Origin: Pokkaliibacter plantistimulans
Lineage (GTDB): Bacteria; Pseudomonadota; Gammaproteobacteria; Pseudomonadales; Balneatricaceae
Reading direction: 5' to 3'
Length of the DNA stretch: 64,000 bases
Assembly: GCF_003194385.1 (NCBI RefSeq)
Contig: NZ_LAPT01000002.1
Span: forward strand, 1 to 64,000
Shown here: positions 36,564 through 46,425 of the stretch, one piece after another
Layout of the letters: each line of letters begins with the position of its first letter
Numbering within the stretch: position 1 is the first letter of the stretch
The notes under the pieces: generated by a model
Database searches by the model: none
The model's input: the letters and a program-made list of their open reading frames with translations, nothing else
What the model was told of the DNA's origin: nothing
Translations under genes and position numbers: made by a program

Positions 36564-38483
36564 TCAGGCAATCTTCTTGCCGATAGCCACCCCATTGCGG
36601 CCATTATGCTTGGCACGATACATCGCCTGATCTGCCTCCATAATCAGCATCTCTTCCGACGCCGACCCGACCGGTCTAATGGCGGCGGCGCCGATGCTGA
36701 CGGTGACATGGCCAAAGGGGGAGGCGTGATGGGGGAGCAATTCACTGGCGATGGCCTGAGCGAGGCTTTCAGCATATTTCCCCGCCTGTAACAGGTCGGT
36801 GGCAGGGGAAATCAGCACAAACTCCTCACCGCCGTAGCGTGCCAGCAGATCGCCCGCACGTCGGCAGTGAAGTGACAGCACCTGAGCCACCCGTCGCAAG
36901 CAGGCATCCCCGGCCTGATGGCCATAGTGGTCGTTATATTTCTTGAACCAGTCCACGTCGATCATTAATAGCGCCAGGTCACTGGATTCCCGCTGTGCCC
37001 GTGCACACTCTCGCTCCAACACCTCATCGAACAGGCGCCGGTTGGCCAACCCGGTCAGCTCATCGGTCGTGCTGATGGCCTGTAGCTGGCGATTGGCGGC
37101 TTCAAGCTCGGCGGTACGTTGTTGCACTTTGGTTTCCAGCTGTTGATGGGAATCACGAACCCGCTTGGCCATGTTGATGAACTCTTTGGCCAGAGCACCG
37201 ATTTCGTCATCGGTCTGATTCGGAAGGCGCTCACTTTCTACTTTGTTGGCACTGGAGCCCATAGCGCGCATGGCCTGGGCCAGGTGGCGCAGCGGGACAG
37301 CCACCTGCTTGAGCAGAATGGAGCGAATAATAAAAATTTCCACCAGCAGGGTAATCAGGCCCAGTGCAATCACAATGATCAGATTCTGCAGAATGGCCGG
37401 ACGGGCGAGTTGTTCAGGGTAATGTACCGACAGCACCCAGGGAGTATCGGGAATTTGCCCCAGAGCAACAATTTCCCCCGCACTCTCTACCAGCGTCACC
37501 TGCCCGGGCTGCAGCTGATGGCTGGCTGCCAGAACGGGCATCAGCGTCTGCAGGTGAAGTGAGGTGATGGAGGCCGCCCCTTCACTGTTCTGGATGGCCT
37601 CGGTATAGGTCGGGTGGAAAATCAGTGTGCCTGCCTCATCCGCCTGGAAAATAGTGCTGTAGGTACCTTTGATGGTGGGCTGGGCAGTACGCTTCATCAG
37701 CTCATCCAGTAACACATCGACGCAGGCCAGAATGTGGTGCTGACCGTTGGCATCGGGCTGATCCGGGGTGGCAATGGTGGTCATCCAGGCGTTGTTGGAA
37801 AAGTCGAAATACATGCGTGTGAAGATGCTGTCGCTGGTCGTTGCCGCGAAGCCTCGGGCATAGAATTCATAGCTTTCCAGCTTTAACGCCTCCGGCCCTG
37901 AGTAGGTAAAGACCTTGGCGATGTCGGCATCCTGATAGATGGGGAACCCCTTCTCTGGCACCACGCCGTAGAAGTTGAATAACCGACCTTTGACACTGGA
38001 GCCGTATTTGTAGGACAGCAGATAAGACAGGGTGAAGCGTGCTTTGGTATCGGCATCAGGAGGGATGTCAGGTGCATAGGTGGCTGACATATTGGCAAAG
38101 CGGCGACCATCGGCCAGGGGTTGACCCTCGAACAGGCCGGGGCGCTGGGTGTACGAGCCGTCTTCGTGGCGGTAGAACAGCTTGTCAAAGTCAGTCACCA
38201 GTTGCTGATACTGTTGAGCGTCGGCCAGGGTTTGCTGGAATTCCTGCAGAAAGTTGCGTTGCAATTGCTGAATCTCCCTGAACGGCAGGGACTCACGTTG
38301 TAACGTCTGCTGTGTCGAGAGCAATAACTGCTCACGAGCTGCCTGCTCGATGGAGTGGCGGTTGACAAAGTAGGACACGGCACCGGCACTGATGGCCACC
38401 AGCGCAATACGTAAAATGGCCGCTTTCAGGCTGCGACTGACCAGCGAGTGATTGTTGTAGAGCCCGGTCTGCAAGGAGGTCAC
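36564..38483 (-). CDS. Membrane diguanylate cyclase with Cache sensor and HAMP
   Basis: 639 residues. TM1 lies near residues 20-42 (KAAILRIALVAISAGAVSYF), followed by a periplasmic sensor of about 300 residues that looks like a double Cache domain (WMTTIATPDQPDANGQHHI, then TPWVLSVHYPEQ), TM2 near 355-378 (LIIVIALGLITLLVEIFII), HAMP, a short coiled coil and GGDEF. The active site is RYGGEEF with RAGD five residues before it (RxxD I-site). It should sense an outside small molecule and make c-di-GMP. It is convergent with the REC-GGDEF gene, with 45 bp between them. Confidence 0.9.
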   Translation of the reverse strand: MTSLQTGLYNNHSLVSRSLKAAILRIALVAISAGAVSYFVNRHSIEQAAREQLLLSTQQTLQRESLPFREIQQLQRNFLQEFQQTLADAQQYQQLVTDFDKLFYRHEDGSYTQRPGLFEGQPLADGRRFANMSATYAPDIPPDADTKARFTLSYLLSYKYGSSVKGRLFNFYGVVPEKGFPIYQDADIAKVFTYSGPEALKLESYEFYARGFAATTSDSIFTRMYFDFSNNAWMTTIATPDQPDANGQHHILACVDVLLDELMKRTAQPTIKGTYSTIFQADEAGTLIFHPTYTEAIQNSEGAASITSLHLQTLMPVLAASHQLQPGQVTLVESAGEIVALGQIPDTPWVLSVHYPEQLARPAILQNLIIVIALGLITLLVEIFIIRSILLKQVAVPLRHLAQAMRAMGSSANKVESERLPNQTDDEIGALAKEFINMAKRVRDSHQQLETKVQQRTAELEAANRQLQAISTTDELTGLANRRLFDEVLERECARAQRESSDLALLMIDVDWFKKYNDHYGHQAGDACLRRVAQVLSLHCRRAGDLLARYGGEEFVLISPATDLLQAGKYAESLAQAIASELLPHHASPFGHVTVSIGAAAIRPVGSASEEMLIMEADQAMYRAKHNGRNGVAIGKKIA

Positions 38484-38837
38484 CTGTCATGTCTGGATAG
38501 CGAAGGGTTGAAGAGCACAGCAATCTACTTCTGCCTTATAGAGTTATGTTGGGGATGAAGGGTGTTATGTTCCATGAAATGATTACTGTAAGTGGATTAC
38601 GGCGGCAATGGTGCACAGGCTGTCATCACTTGACTGCTGGGTACGGATCAGAGCGATCTACAGGAGATAGTCGATCATCCTGTTCTCGCCTGCTGGCTGC
38701 ACTGCCATTGTGCGAGCGGTGGTCTGATCTCCTGATCTGCCCGGTTAAAGACTGAATCCAGACGCTATAAGGCCTCTGGAAGGGATGCACGCTTCTTGCA
38801 AGCTGCTCATAAACGTCATACCCCGTCAGGACATGCC
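38484..38837. other. 354-bp divergent intergenic region
   Basis: No gene is seen between the diguanylate cyclase (minus) and glycerate kinase (plus). It should hold both promoters; TATAAG near 38767 with TTAAAG 15 bp upstream is a poor candidate. An in-frame ATG at 38796 would lengthen the kinase by 14 residues and has no ribosome site. Confidence 0.5.
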
Positions 38838-39998
38838 ATGAAGTTACTCATCGCCCCCGCCGCCTTCAAGGGCAGCCTTACTGCTCTGCAGGCAGCGCAG
38901 GCTATAGAGGCAGGTTGGACTAAGGTCTTTGCTCGTCATCAGCTGACCCTGTTTCCCTTTGCCAATGGCGGGGAAGGCACCGCCGCACTGCTGACTCAGC
39001 AGCGGCAGGGCACCCTGCATCATTACGAGGTCCGCGATCCACTGGGACGGCCGGTACAGGCGGCGCTGGGGCTGGTGGATAACGGCCAGACGGCGGTGAT
39101 TGATGTGGCTTCTGCTTCGGGGCTGCATTGCCTGCAGCGGGAGCAGCGCGATCCTATCCACGCCAGCAGTTATGGCACTGGGCAGCTGATCCGTCATGCA
39201 CTGGATCTGGGTGTGAGCAAGATCATTGTTGGTCTGGGTGATTCCGCCACCAACGAAGCAGGAGCCGGATTGTTTCAGGCGCTGGGCGGTCGTCTGTTTG
39301 ATGCCCATGGCAATCTGCTTGGTGACCCCTGTCAGGGCGGCAACATGCTGGAGCTGGCCCGGGTGTTTCATATCGATCTGTCAGAGTTCGACCCGCGTAT
39401 CGCCAAGACCCGTTTCGAGCTGGCCTGTGATGTCAGCAACCCCATTCTGGGTGCTGATGGTGCGACCCGGGTCTACGGCCCGCAGAAAGGCGTGGCGGAG
39501 GATCAGATGCCTGCGTTTGAAGCGGCACTGACCGCGGTAGCGGCGGTGCTGCACCGTGATCTGGGGATTGATGTCACCCGCCGCGCTCACAGCGGTGCTG
39601 CTGGTGGTATCGGCGCCATGCTGATGGTGGCCTGTCGGGCCAGCGCTTTCCCCGGCGCCAGTTACGTGATGGAAGCCTGTGGTCTGGAGCAGAAGGTGGC
39701 TGAGGCCGATCTGATCCTGACCGGCGAGGGGCAGAGTGATCAGCGTTCGGCGCAGGAGAAGGTGCCGTTGCTGGTGCTGGATCTGGCGCGCAGGCAGCGC
39801 AAGCCAGCCATCATGCTGTCGGGGGCTATTCGTGATGCCAGTAATCTGATGCTGAGCTGGCCGGCCGCGTCGATGTTCGCCACCCTGACCGAAAACAAGG
39901 CCTGGGAAGACATGCTGGCCAGTGCCGGCGCTGATCTGGAGATGTGTGCCTACAATCTGGCACGTACCCTGAAGATGGCCCGCGAGCTGCCACTGTAA
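38838..39998 (+). CDS. Glycerate kinase (GarK/GlxK family)
   Basis: 386 residues. The N-terminus MKLLIAPAAFKGSLTALQA, then FANGGEGTAALLTQQ and VGLGDSATNEAGAGLFQALG, are signatures of the class II-type glycerate kinases (GarK, GlxK). The enzyme phosphorylates D-glycerate with ATP, giving 2- or 3-phosphoglycerate for glycolysis. The start at 38838 follows AGGA, and the C-terminal half has GAAGGIGAMLM and LTGEGQSDQRSA, both conserved. It lies 57 bp before a glucosylglycerate-type phosphorylase, whose product is glycerate, which explains the pairing. No glyoxylate-carboligase genes are near. Confidence 0.92.
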   Translation: MKLLIAPAAFKGSLTALQAAQAIEAGWTKVFARHQLTLFPFANGGEGTAALLTQQRQGTLHHYEVRDPLGRPVQAALGLVDNGQTAVIDVASASGLHCLQREQRDPIHASSYGTGQLIRHALDLGVSKIIVGLGDSATNEAGAGLFQALGGRLFDAHGNLLGDPCQGGNMLELARVFHIDLSEFDPRIAKTRFELACDVSNPILGADGATRVYGPQKGVAEDQMPAFEAALTAVAAVLHRDLGIDVTRRAHSGAAGGIGAMLMVACRASAFPGASYVMEACGLEQKVAEADLILTGEGQSDQRSAQEKVPLLVLDLARRQRKPAIMLSGAIRDASNLMLSWPAASMFATLTENKAWEDMLASAGADLEMCAYNLARTLKMARELPL

Positions 39999-40055
39999 CA
40001 GGGCAGTGAGAGAGAGTCAGAGATAACCAGAGATAGCCAGATAAGGGAGTAGGCA

Positions 40056-41795
40056 ATGATCCCATTGCGTCAACAACTGGAATTTGTCGGGTCATTGCAC
40101 GCCCTGTTGCAGCTGCTGTATCCGCATCAGCACCCGCAGGTACTGGAGCAGATGCTGGAACGGCTTGAACCCTGGCAGTCACGGCTGGCCGCTGGCGGAG
40201 GCGGTGGTCGCTTGCGGCAGCAGGCAGAGGTGACGGAACGTGATGCGATGCTGATCACCTACGGTGACACCCTGATAGATGACGGCGAACCGACATTACG
40301 CACGCTGATGGCCTTTCTCGATACCTACGTCGGCGAGCTGATTCCCAATGTGCATATCCTGCCGTGTTTCTCCTACAGCAGTGATGACGGCTTCTCGGTC
40401 ATCGACTATCAGCAGATCAATCCGGTGCTTGGCCAGTGGCGCGATGTGCGTCACCTGGCCAGCGAATATGGCGTGATGCTGGATGCGGTGGTCAATCATA
40501 TTTCCCGCTGGAGCCGCTGGTTTCAGGGCTACCTGCGCAGCGAGGAACCCTGGAGCCGGTATTTTATCGAGGCTGATCCGAGCCTCGACTATTCCATGGT
40601 GACCCGGCCCCGTACCCTGCCACTGCTGACCGCCGTGCAGACGGCTGCAGGGGAGAAGCACGTGTGGACCACCTTCAGTGCCGATCAGGTGGATCTCAAC
40701 TTTGCTGAGCCGCGGGTATTGATGGAAGTGATGGACGTGTTGCTGGGCTACGTGGAGAACGGTGCCCGCTTTATTCGGCTGGATGCCGTCGGCTTTGTCT
40801 GGAAGGCACTGGGCACCAGCTGCATGCACCTGCCACAGACCCATGCCATCGTGAAAATGATCCGGCTGGTATTCAACACCCTGGCACCCGGGGCGATGAT
40901 CATTCCCGAGACCAATGTGCCCCATCTGGAGAATATCTCCTACTTCGGTTCGGGCCGCGATGAGGCCGATCTGGTCTATCAGTTCACCTTGCCCCCGCTG
41001 GTACTGCACAGCTTTGTCACCGCCAGTAATGAGGCCCTGCACGGCTGGCTGCAGCGGCTGGAGGACTGTCCGGGTGACAGCATGTTCTTCAATTTTCTGG
41101 CCTCCCATGACGGCATCGGCATGCGTGCCACTGAAGGGATTCTCAGTGATGAGGACCGGCGACGGCTGATGCAGCAGTGTCTGGATAACGGTGGCAGAGT
41201 CGGCTACAAGTCCAACAGTGATGGCTCACAAAGTCCTTACGAGCTGAATATCAGCTATATCGATGCGCTGTCACCCCCGACCGCCAGCATGGATGAACGT
41301 ATCGGTCGGATGCTGGCCGCACATTTTATCCTGCTCAGCCTGCAGGGCTTGCCTGCCATCTACATTCACAGCCTGCTGGGGTCGGGCAGTGACTTCCACG
41401 GGATGCAGGCCTCCGGCGTCAGTCGCCGGGTCAATCGCGGCAAGATCAGCTGGCGTGACGTGCAGCGGGTGCTGGAGGACAGCAGCAGTGAAAACAGTCA
41501 GCAGTTTCGCCGGCTGCTGGATCTGCTGGCGGTGCGGCGGCGGGAACCGGCCTTTCATCCTCGTTCGCCGCAGCGGGTACTCAATGTCGATAGTCGCCTG
41601 TTTGCCTTGCAGCGCACCTGCCATCTCAGCGGTCAGCGTTTGTGGTGTCTGGCCAACCTCAGTGCTGACACCCTGATGCTGCCGCTGCCAGCCGAGGCAC
41701 AGGATCTGTTGCAGGGGAAAGCGGTGACAGAGGTCAGTCTCGGCGCCTTTGCCTATACCTGGCTGAAGCTGCCTGCCGAAGCCCAAAGCGCATAG
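40056..41795 (+). CDS. GH13_18 sugar phosphorylase, probably glucosylglycerate phosphorylase
   Basis: 579 residues, cytosolic. A GH13 barrel with nucleophile Asp243 (RFIRLDAVGFVWK), acid/base Glu285 (MIIPETNVPH) and Asp352 (ASHDGIGMR). The text GTSCMHLPQTHAIVKMIRLV belongs to subfamily 18, which holds sucrose, sucrose-6-phosphate and glucosylglycerate phosphorylases. The glucosylglycerate enzyme splits 2-O-alpha-glucosyl-D-glycerate with phosphate into glucose-1-phosphate and D-glycerate. The preceding glycerate kinase favours that substrate over sucrose (inference). A ribosome site (AAGGGAG) lies before the ATG. The glucose-1-phosphate would need phosphoglucomutase from elsewhere. Confidence 0.85.
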   Translation: MIPLRQQLEFVGSLHALLQLLYPHQHPQVLEQMLERLEPWQSRLAAGGGGGRLRQQAEVTERDAMLITYGDTLIDDGEPTLRTLMAFLDTYVGELIPNVHILPCFSYSSDDGFSVIDYQQINPVLGQWRDVRHLASEYGVMLDAVVNHISRWSRWFQGYLRSEEPWSRYFIEADPSLDYSMVTRPRTLPLLTAVQTAAGEKHVWTTFSADQVDLNFAEPRVLMEVMDVLLGYVENGARFIRLDAVGFVWKALGTSCMHLPQTHAIVKMIRLVFNTLAPGAMIIPETNVPHLENISYFGSGRDEADLVYQFTLPPLVLHSFVTASNEALHGWLQRLEDCPGDSMFFNFLASHDGIGMRATEGILSDEDRRRLMQQCLDNGGRVGYKSNSDGSQSPYELNISYIDALSPPTASMDERIGRMLAAHFILLSLQGLPAIYIHSLLGSGSDFHGMQASGVSRRVNRGKISWRDVQRVLEDSSSENSQQFRRLLDLLAVRRREPAFHPRSPQRVLNVDSRLFALQRTCHLSGQRLWCLANLSADTLMLPLPAEAQDLLQGKAVTEVSLGAFAYTWLKLPAEAQSA

Positions 41796-41846
41796 CATCT
41801 GCCTGAATAGCGCATTTGTTGCAGTGTATGTGGGTGTTTTTCAAAT

Positions 41847-41862
41847 TGGCGGAATGTCGCCA
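41847..41862. promoter_or_regulatory. Upstream activator palindrome 1 (candidate DctD site)
   Basis: TGGCGGAATGTCGCCA is an imperfect palindrome. Together with the site at 41880-41895 it forms a 20-bp inverted repeat with one mismatch. Its centre is 33 bp (about three helical turns) from the second site and about 117 bp before the -24 element, where enhancer proteins of sigma-54 promoters usually bind. Confidence 0.7.
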
Positions 41863-41879
41863 TCCTGCTGGAAATGGGG

Positions 41880-41895
41880 TGGCGGCATTCCGCCA
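41880..41895. promoter_or_regulatory. Upstream activator palindrome 2 (candidate DctD site)
   Basis: TGGCGGCATTCCGCCA, a nearly perfect palindrome, second of the pair. The centre is about 85 bp upstream of the -24 GG. The pair is on one DNA face with the first site. Confidence 0.7.
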
Positions 41896-41970
41896 ATTTT
41901 GTTTCCTGTCTTCGTCTGCTTTTGGCGGTTATATCTCTTGAGCCCACGTCCCACAAGGCTTTCTTTGCTT

Positions 41971-41986
41971 TGGCATAACGGTTGCT
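41971..41986 (+). promoter_or_regulatory. Sigma-54 (RpoN) promoter of dctPQM
   Basis: TGGCATAACGGTTGCT agrees with the -24/-12 consensus TGGCAyrNNNNTTGCw. GG is at 41972-41973 and GC at 41984-41985, with exactly ten bases between them. Transcription should begin near 41997. Confidence 0.88.
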
Positions 41987-42098
41987 TGTAGGCAGGTGTA
42001 AGAGGAGAAAAGGCCTGTCGCCCGTTTGGGCTGACGGCAGGCACACCGGGTGTGCCATTTGCCTTTGATGGAAGTGCGCCTAGACTTTTTCATACCTC

Positions 42099-42113
42099 CT
42101 GCGGAATCCGCAG
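42099..42113. promoter_or_regulatory. Third palindrome in the dctP leader
   Basis: CTGCGGAATCCGCAG is a perfect 7-bp inverted repeat around one A. The core GCGGAAT.CGC echoes the two upstream sites, but it lies about 100 bp after the expected transcription start. Confidence 0.5.
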
Positions 42114-42119
42114 CTCGCA

Positions 42120-42143
42120 GCCACCTTTGAATAGCAAAGTGGC
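42120..42143 (+). other. Hairpin in the dctP leader
   Basis: GCCACCTTTG and CAAAGTGGC pair with one bulged C around a 5-nt loop, in the leader about 77 nt before the dctP start. It has no T-run, so a role in mRNA stability is more likely than termination. Confidence 0.5.
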
Positions 42144-42207
42144 TGACGTGGCGGTGGTTCAGAGTGAAGTGCTGACCAATAAACGTAAGTACCAACAAGT
42201 ACAATAA

Positions 42208-43221
<1,014 letters not shown>

Positions 43222-43325
43222 GGGATAACACATCCGCTCTGGATGTATCCCGGCAACCCTCATCACCTGCCAGGGGTGATGAGGGCATCTCTTCGTGTTT
43301 AGCAGTTTTGATATCGGAGCCGCCA

Positions 43326-43970
43326 ATGAGCGCAATCAAACACGTCTGGGCTCGACTGGAGGAGTGGCTGATTGCCTTCCTGCTGGCGGCAATGACGTTG
43401 GTGACCTTTGTCTACGTGGTCCTCAATAACCTCTACCCGGTTTTCTATTTCTTTGGTGACTTCTTCGCTGAGTCATCCGTCTCTGTCAGTGATTTCTTTT
43501 ATGCGGTGGGTGACTTCTTCATTACCCCGGCGCAGGAAATGACCTGGAGTAACGCTCTGGTTAAAGCCATGTTTGGCTGGCTGATCTTTATTGGTATCTC
43601 CTACGGTGTACGTACCGCTGGCCACATCGGGGTGGATGCGCTGGTCAAACTGGCCAGCAAGCCCGTGCAACGTCTGATCGGCATCATTGCCACGCTGGCC
43701 TGTGTCGGCTACGCCGGTTTGATGACCGTGTCCAGCTTCGAGTGGATTCATACCCTGTTCATGCACCCGACCGAGGCAGAGGATCTGGGTCGCTTCGGTA
43801 TTGAACAATGGCATGTCGGCATGATTGTGCCTGTCGGTTTTGCTTTGGTGGCGATCCGTTTTATTGAAGTGCTGTTCCGCATTCTGACCGGCCAGCAGTC
43901 GGGCCTGGGTCTGGCTGATGAAGCAGGCGATGCGTTGAAACTGGCAGAAGAGCAGGAGCATAAATCGTGA
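43326..43970 (+). CDS. dctQ: TRAP transporter small membrane subunit DctQ
   Basis: 214 residues with four membrane helices: LIAFLLAAMTLVTFVYVVL, NALVKAMFGWLIFIGISYGV, IGIIATLACVGYAGLMTVSS and VGMIVPVGFALVAIRFIEVL. The loop RTAGHIGVDALVK is typical of DctQ. Relatives usually have about 170-230 residues; a helix-1/2 loop of about 50 residues (VFYFFGDFFAESS...) makes this one long. The ATG at 43326 follows GGAG. The stop overlaps the dctM start (GTGA), so DctQ and DctM are made in equal amounts. Confidence 0.93.
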   Translation: MSAIKHVWARLEEWLIAFLLAAMTLVTFVYVVLNNLYPVFYFFGDFFAESSVSVSDFFYAVGDFFITPAQEMTWSNALVKAMFGWLIFIGISYGVRTAGHIGVDALVKLASKPVQRLIGIIATLACVGYAGLMTVSSFEWIHTLFMHPTEAEDLGRFGIEQWHVGMIVPVGFALVAIRFIEVLFRILTGQQSGLGLADEAGDALKLAEEQEHKS

Positions 43971-45250
43971 CTATCCTATTCCTGTTTTTCGTGCTGTTTG
44001 GGCTGATGCTGATTGGCGTGCCTATTGCGATTTCTCTTGGCCTCTCCGGCGCCCTGACCATTCTGCTGTTCAGTCAGGACTCGGTCAGTGGTCTGGCCAT
44101 CAAGCTGTTTGAAACCTCGGAACACTACACCCTGCTGGCAATCCCGTTCTTTCTGCTGGCCGGTGCCTTTATGACCACCGGCGGTGTGGCTCGTCGGCTG
44201 ATTGATTTCGCCAATGCCTGTGTAGGTCATATCCGTGGTGGTCTGGCTATCGCAGCGGTACTGGCCTGTATGCTGTTTGCAGCGCTGTCTGGTTCGTCGC
44301 CTGCCACGGTGGCGGCGGTGGGCTCTATCGCTATTGCCGGGATGGTGCGCTCGGGTTATCCGCAGGAGTTCGGTGCCGGTATCGTCTGTAATGCAGGTAC
44401 ACTGGGAATTCTGATCCCGCCTTCCATCGTCATGGTGGTCTATGCCGCCGCCACCGAAAGCTCTGTCGGTAAACTGTTCATGGCGGGCGTGGTGCCAGGG
44501 CTGCTGCTGGGCCTGATTTTGATGGTGGCAATCTATATCGTGGCGGTGAAGAAGAACCTGCCTGCCATGCCACGTGCCACGTTCAGTGAGTGGATGGGCA
44601 GTGCACGTAAAGCCTTCTGGGGCCTGCTGCTGATGGTCATCATTCTCGGTGGTATCTATTCGGGGATGTTTACTCCCACTGAAGCGGCCGCTGTGGCAGC
44701 CGTCTATGCAGGCTTTATTGCGCTGTTTGTCTACAAGGACATGACAGTGAAAGAGACGCCTCATGTGCTGCTGGAGGCAGGCAAGCTGACCATCATGCTG
44801 ATGTTCATCATTGCCAATGCCATGTTGTTTGCGCACGTACTGACTACCGAGCAGATTCCACAGCATATTGCCGAGTGGGTTACCAGCCTGGGTCTGTCAC
44901 CCTGGATGTTCCTGCTGATCGTCAACATTGTGCTGCTGATTGCCGGTAACTTCATGGAGCCTTCGGCCATCATCCTGATTCTGGCGCCGATTCTGTTCCC
45001 TATCGCCATGAAGCTGGGTATCGACCCCATTCATCTGGGGATCATTATGGTCGTCAACATGGAAATTGGCCTGATCACCCCGCCTGTGGGTCTGAACCTG
45101 TTCGTAACCTCGGCCGTCACCGGGATGCCTCTGGGCGCGACTATCCGTGCGGCCTTGCCGTGGCTGATGATTCTGCTGGGCTTCCTGATGCTGGTGACCT
45201 ACGTACCTGCGATTTCCATGTCGCTGCCTAACTTGCTGGGTATGCCATAA
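43967..45250 (+). CDS. dctM: TRAP transporter large permease DctM
   Basis: 427 residues with about twelve membrane helices. Conserved parts are FLFFVLFGLMLIGVPIAISL, AALSGSSPATVAAVGSIAIA, AGTLGILIPPSIVMVVYAAA and LITPPVGLNLFVTSAVTGMP, all typical of DctM. It is the sodium-driven transport subunit of the dicarboxylate TRAP system. The GTG start at 43967 overlaps the dctQ stop by 4 bp. A strong terminator closes the operon 98 bp later. Confidence 0.94.
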   Translation: MTILFLFFVLFGLMLIGVPIAISLGLSGALTILLFSQDSVSGLAIKLFETSEHYTLLAIPFFLLAGAFMTTGGVARRLIDFANACVGHIRGGLAIAAVLACMLFAALSGSSPATVAAVGSIAIAGMVRSGYPQEFGAGIVCNAGTLGILIPPSIVMVVYAAATESSVGKLFMAGVVPGLLLGLILMVAIYIVAVKKNLPAMPRATFSEWMGSARKAFWGLLLMVIILGGIYSGMFTPTEAAAVAAVYAGFIALFVYKDMTVKETPHVLLEAGKLTIMLMFIIANAMLFAHVLTTEQIPQHIAEWVTSLGLSPWMFLLIVNIVLLIAGNFMEPSAIILILAPILFPIAMKLGIDPIHLGIIMVVNMEIGLITPPVGLNLFVTSAVTGMPLGATIRAALPWLMILLGFLMLVTYVPAISMSLPNLLGMP

Positions 45251-45347
45251 CAGGATCGTTGAAACACACATTGCTGACAGGTCAGACTCGAACCCTGACG
45301 ATGCTTTTTTGAAAGCGGCTTTGGTTAGCAATTTGAGCAGACGCTCG

Positions 45348-45371
45348 ACCCCGCCCAAGCGGGGTTTTTTT
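45348..45371 (+). terminator. Intrinsic terminator of dctPQM
   Basis: ACCCCGC and GCGGGGT pair perfectly around CCAA and run into seven T (45365-45371). Confidence 0.95.
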
Positions 45372-45443
45372 CGTCCTGAGGAAAGTAGTCAACCAGAGAG
45401 TTTGAAAGGGTTTGCTATTGTTCGACTGCCGCACACTGACGGG

Positions 45444-45473
45444 TTCTTGTCAGAATATGTCTGTCGCTATAAT
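45444..45473 (+). promoter_or_regulatory. Candidate sigma-70 promoter of the EamA gene
   Basis: A perfect -10 TATAAT at 45468-45473 is preceded by TTCTTG 18 bp upstream (or TTGTCA at 15 bp). It lies 57 bp before the start codon at 45530. Confidence 0.5.
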
Positions 45474-45529
45474 GGCGCCTGTCGTTGTGTGGTCTGTGCC
45501 ACCTTACTTTCCTGTTAACGGAGCAAACC

Positions 45530-46399
45530 ATGACCTATCTGGTCGGTGTAACCCTGTTGTGGGCGTTTTCCTTCAGCCTGATCGGTGTCTATCTGGCCGG
45601 GCAGGTGGATTCCTACTTTGCTGTACTGACCCGCATCGTGCTGGCCACGCTGGTCTTCCTGCCCTTTCTCAAATGGCGCAATGTGCGCCCGGCGCTGGCA
45701 GCTAAGCTGATGACGGTGGGCGCGCTGCAGCTGGGGATCATGTATGTGTTCTACTACAAGTCCTTCCTGTTGCTGAGCGTACCGGAAGTGCTGATCTTTA
45801 CCATCTTCACCCCGGTGTACGTGACATTGATCTATGACCTGCTCAACAAGCGCTTTTCTCCCGGTTTTCTGCTGGCGGCCGTTGGTGCCGTCGTCGGAGC
45901 GGCGATCATTCGCTACGACAATCTGTCGGAAGACTATCTGCTCGGTTTTCTAGTGGTGCAGGGGGCCAACCTCTGCTTTGCCATGGGACAGGTGGGGTAC
46001 AAGGTGATCATGGAGCAGGAGCGTGCCGATCTGCCGCAGCATACCGTATTCGGGTTGTTCTACATGGGTGCACTGGTGGTGGGCGTCATTTCCTTCCTGA
46101 TCTGGGGCGGTAACAAATATCCCACCACCAGCACGCAATGGGGCGTGTTGCTGTGGCTGGGGGCGGTGGCCTCCGGTGCGGGTTACTTCCTGTGGAACAA
46201 AGGGGCGACGCTGGTCAATGCTGGAACGCTGGCGGTAATGAACAATGCCCTGATCCCGGCCGGGCTGGTGGTCAACCTGCTGATCTGGAACCGCGCGGCG
46301 GATATGCCGCGCCTGCTGATCGGCAGTGGGGTCATGTTTGTCGCGCTCTATATCGCCGAGCGGTATTTCCGTAACCGGGCGCTGCCAGCTGCCAGCTGA
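45530..46399 (+). CDS. EamA/DMT transporter, carboxylate/amino acid/amine type
   Basis: 289 residues with ten membrane helices. TYLVGVTLLWAFSFSLIGVY, MYVFYYKSFLLLSVPEVLIF and LGAVASGAGYFLWNKGATLV resemble the carboxylate/amino acid/amine exporter group of the EamA family. The substrate is not known. The ATG at 45530 has ACGGAG upstream; an earlier in-frame ATG at 45485 would put 15 polar and cysteine-rich residues in front of helix 1. It has its own promoter candidate and a good terminator, so it is monocistronic. It is not related closely to the EamA gene at 18.9 kb. Confidence 0.9.
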   Translation: MTYLVGVTLLWAFSFSLIGVYLAGQVDSYFAVLTRIVLATLVFLPFLKWRNVRPALAAKLMTVGALQLGIMYVFYYKSFLLLSVPEVLIFTIFTPVYVTLIYDLLNKRFSPGFLLAAVGAVVGAAIIRYDNLSEDYLLGFLVVQGANLCFAMGQVGYKVIMEQERADLPQHTVFGLFYMGALVVGVISFLIWGGNKYPTTSTQWGVLLWLGAVASGAGYFLWNKGATLVNAGTLAVMNNALIPAGLVVNLLIWNRAADMPRLLIGSGVMFVALYIAERYFRNRALPAAS

Positions 46400-46425
46400 G
46401 CGACGGACTGGATCGGCAGACACAC

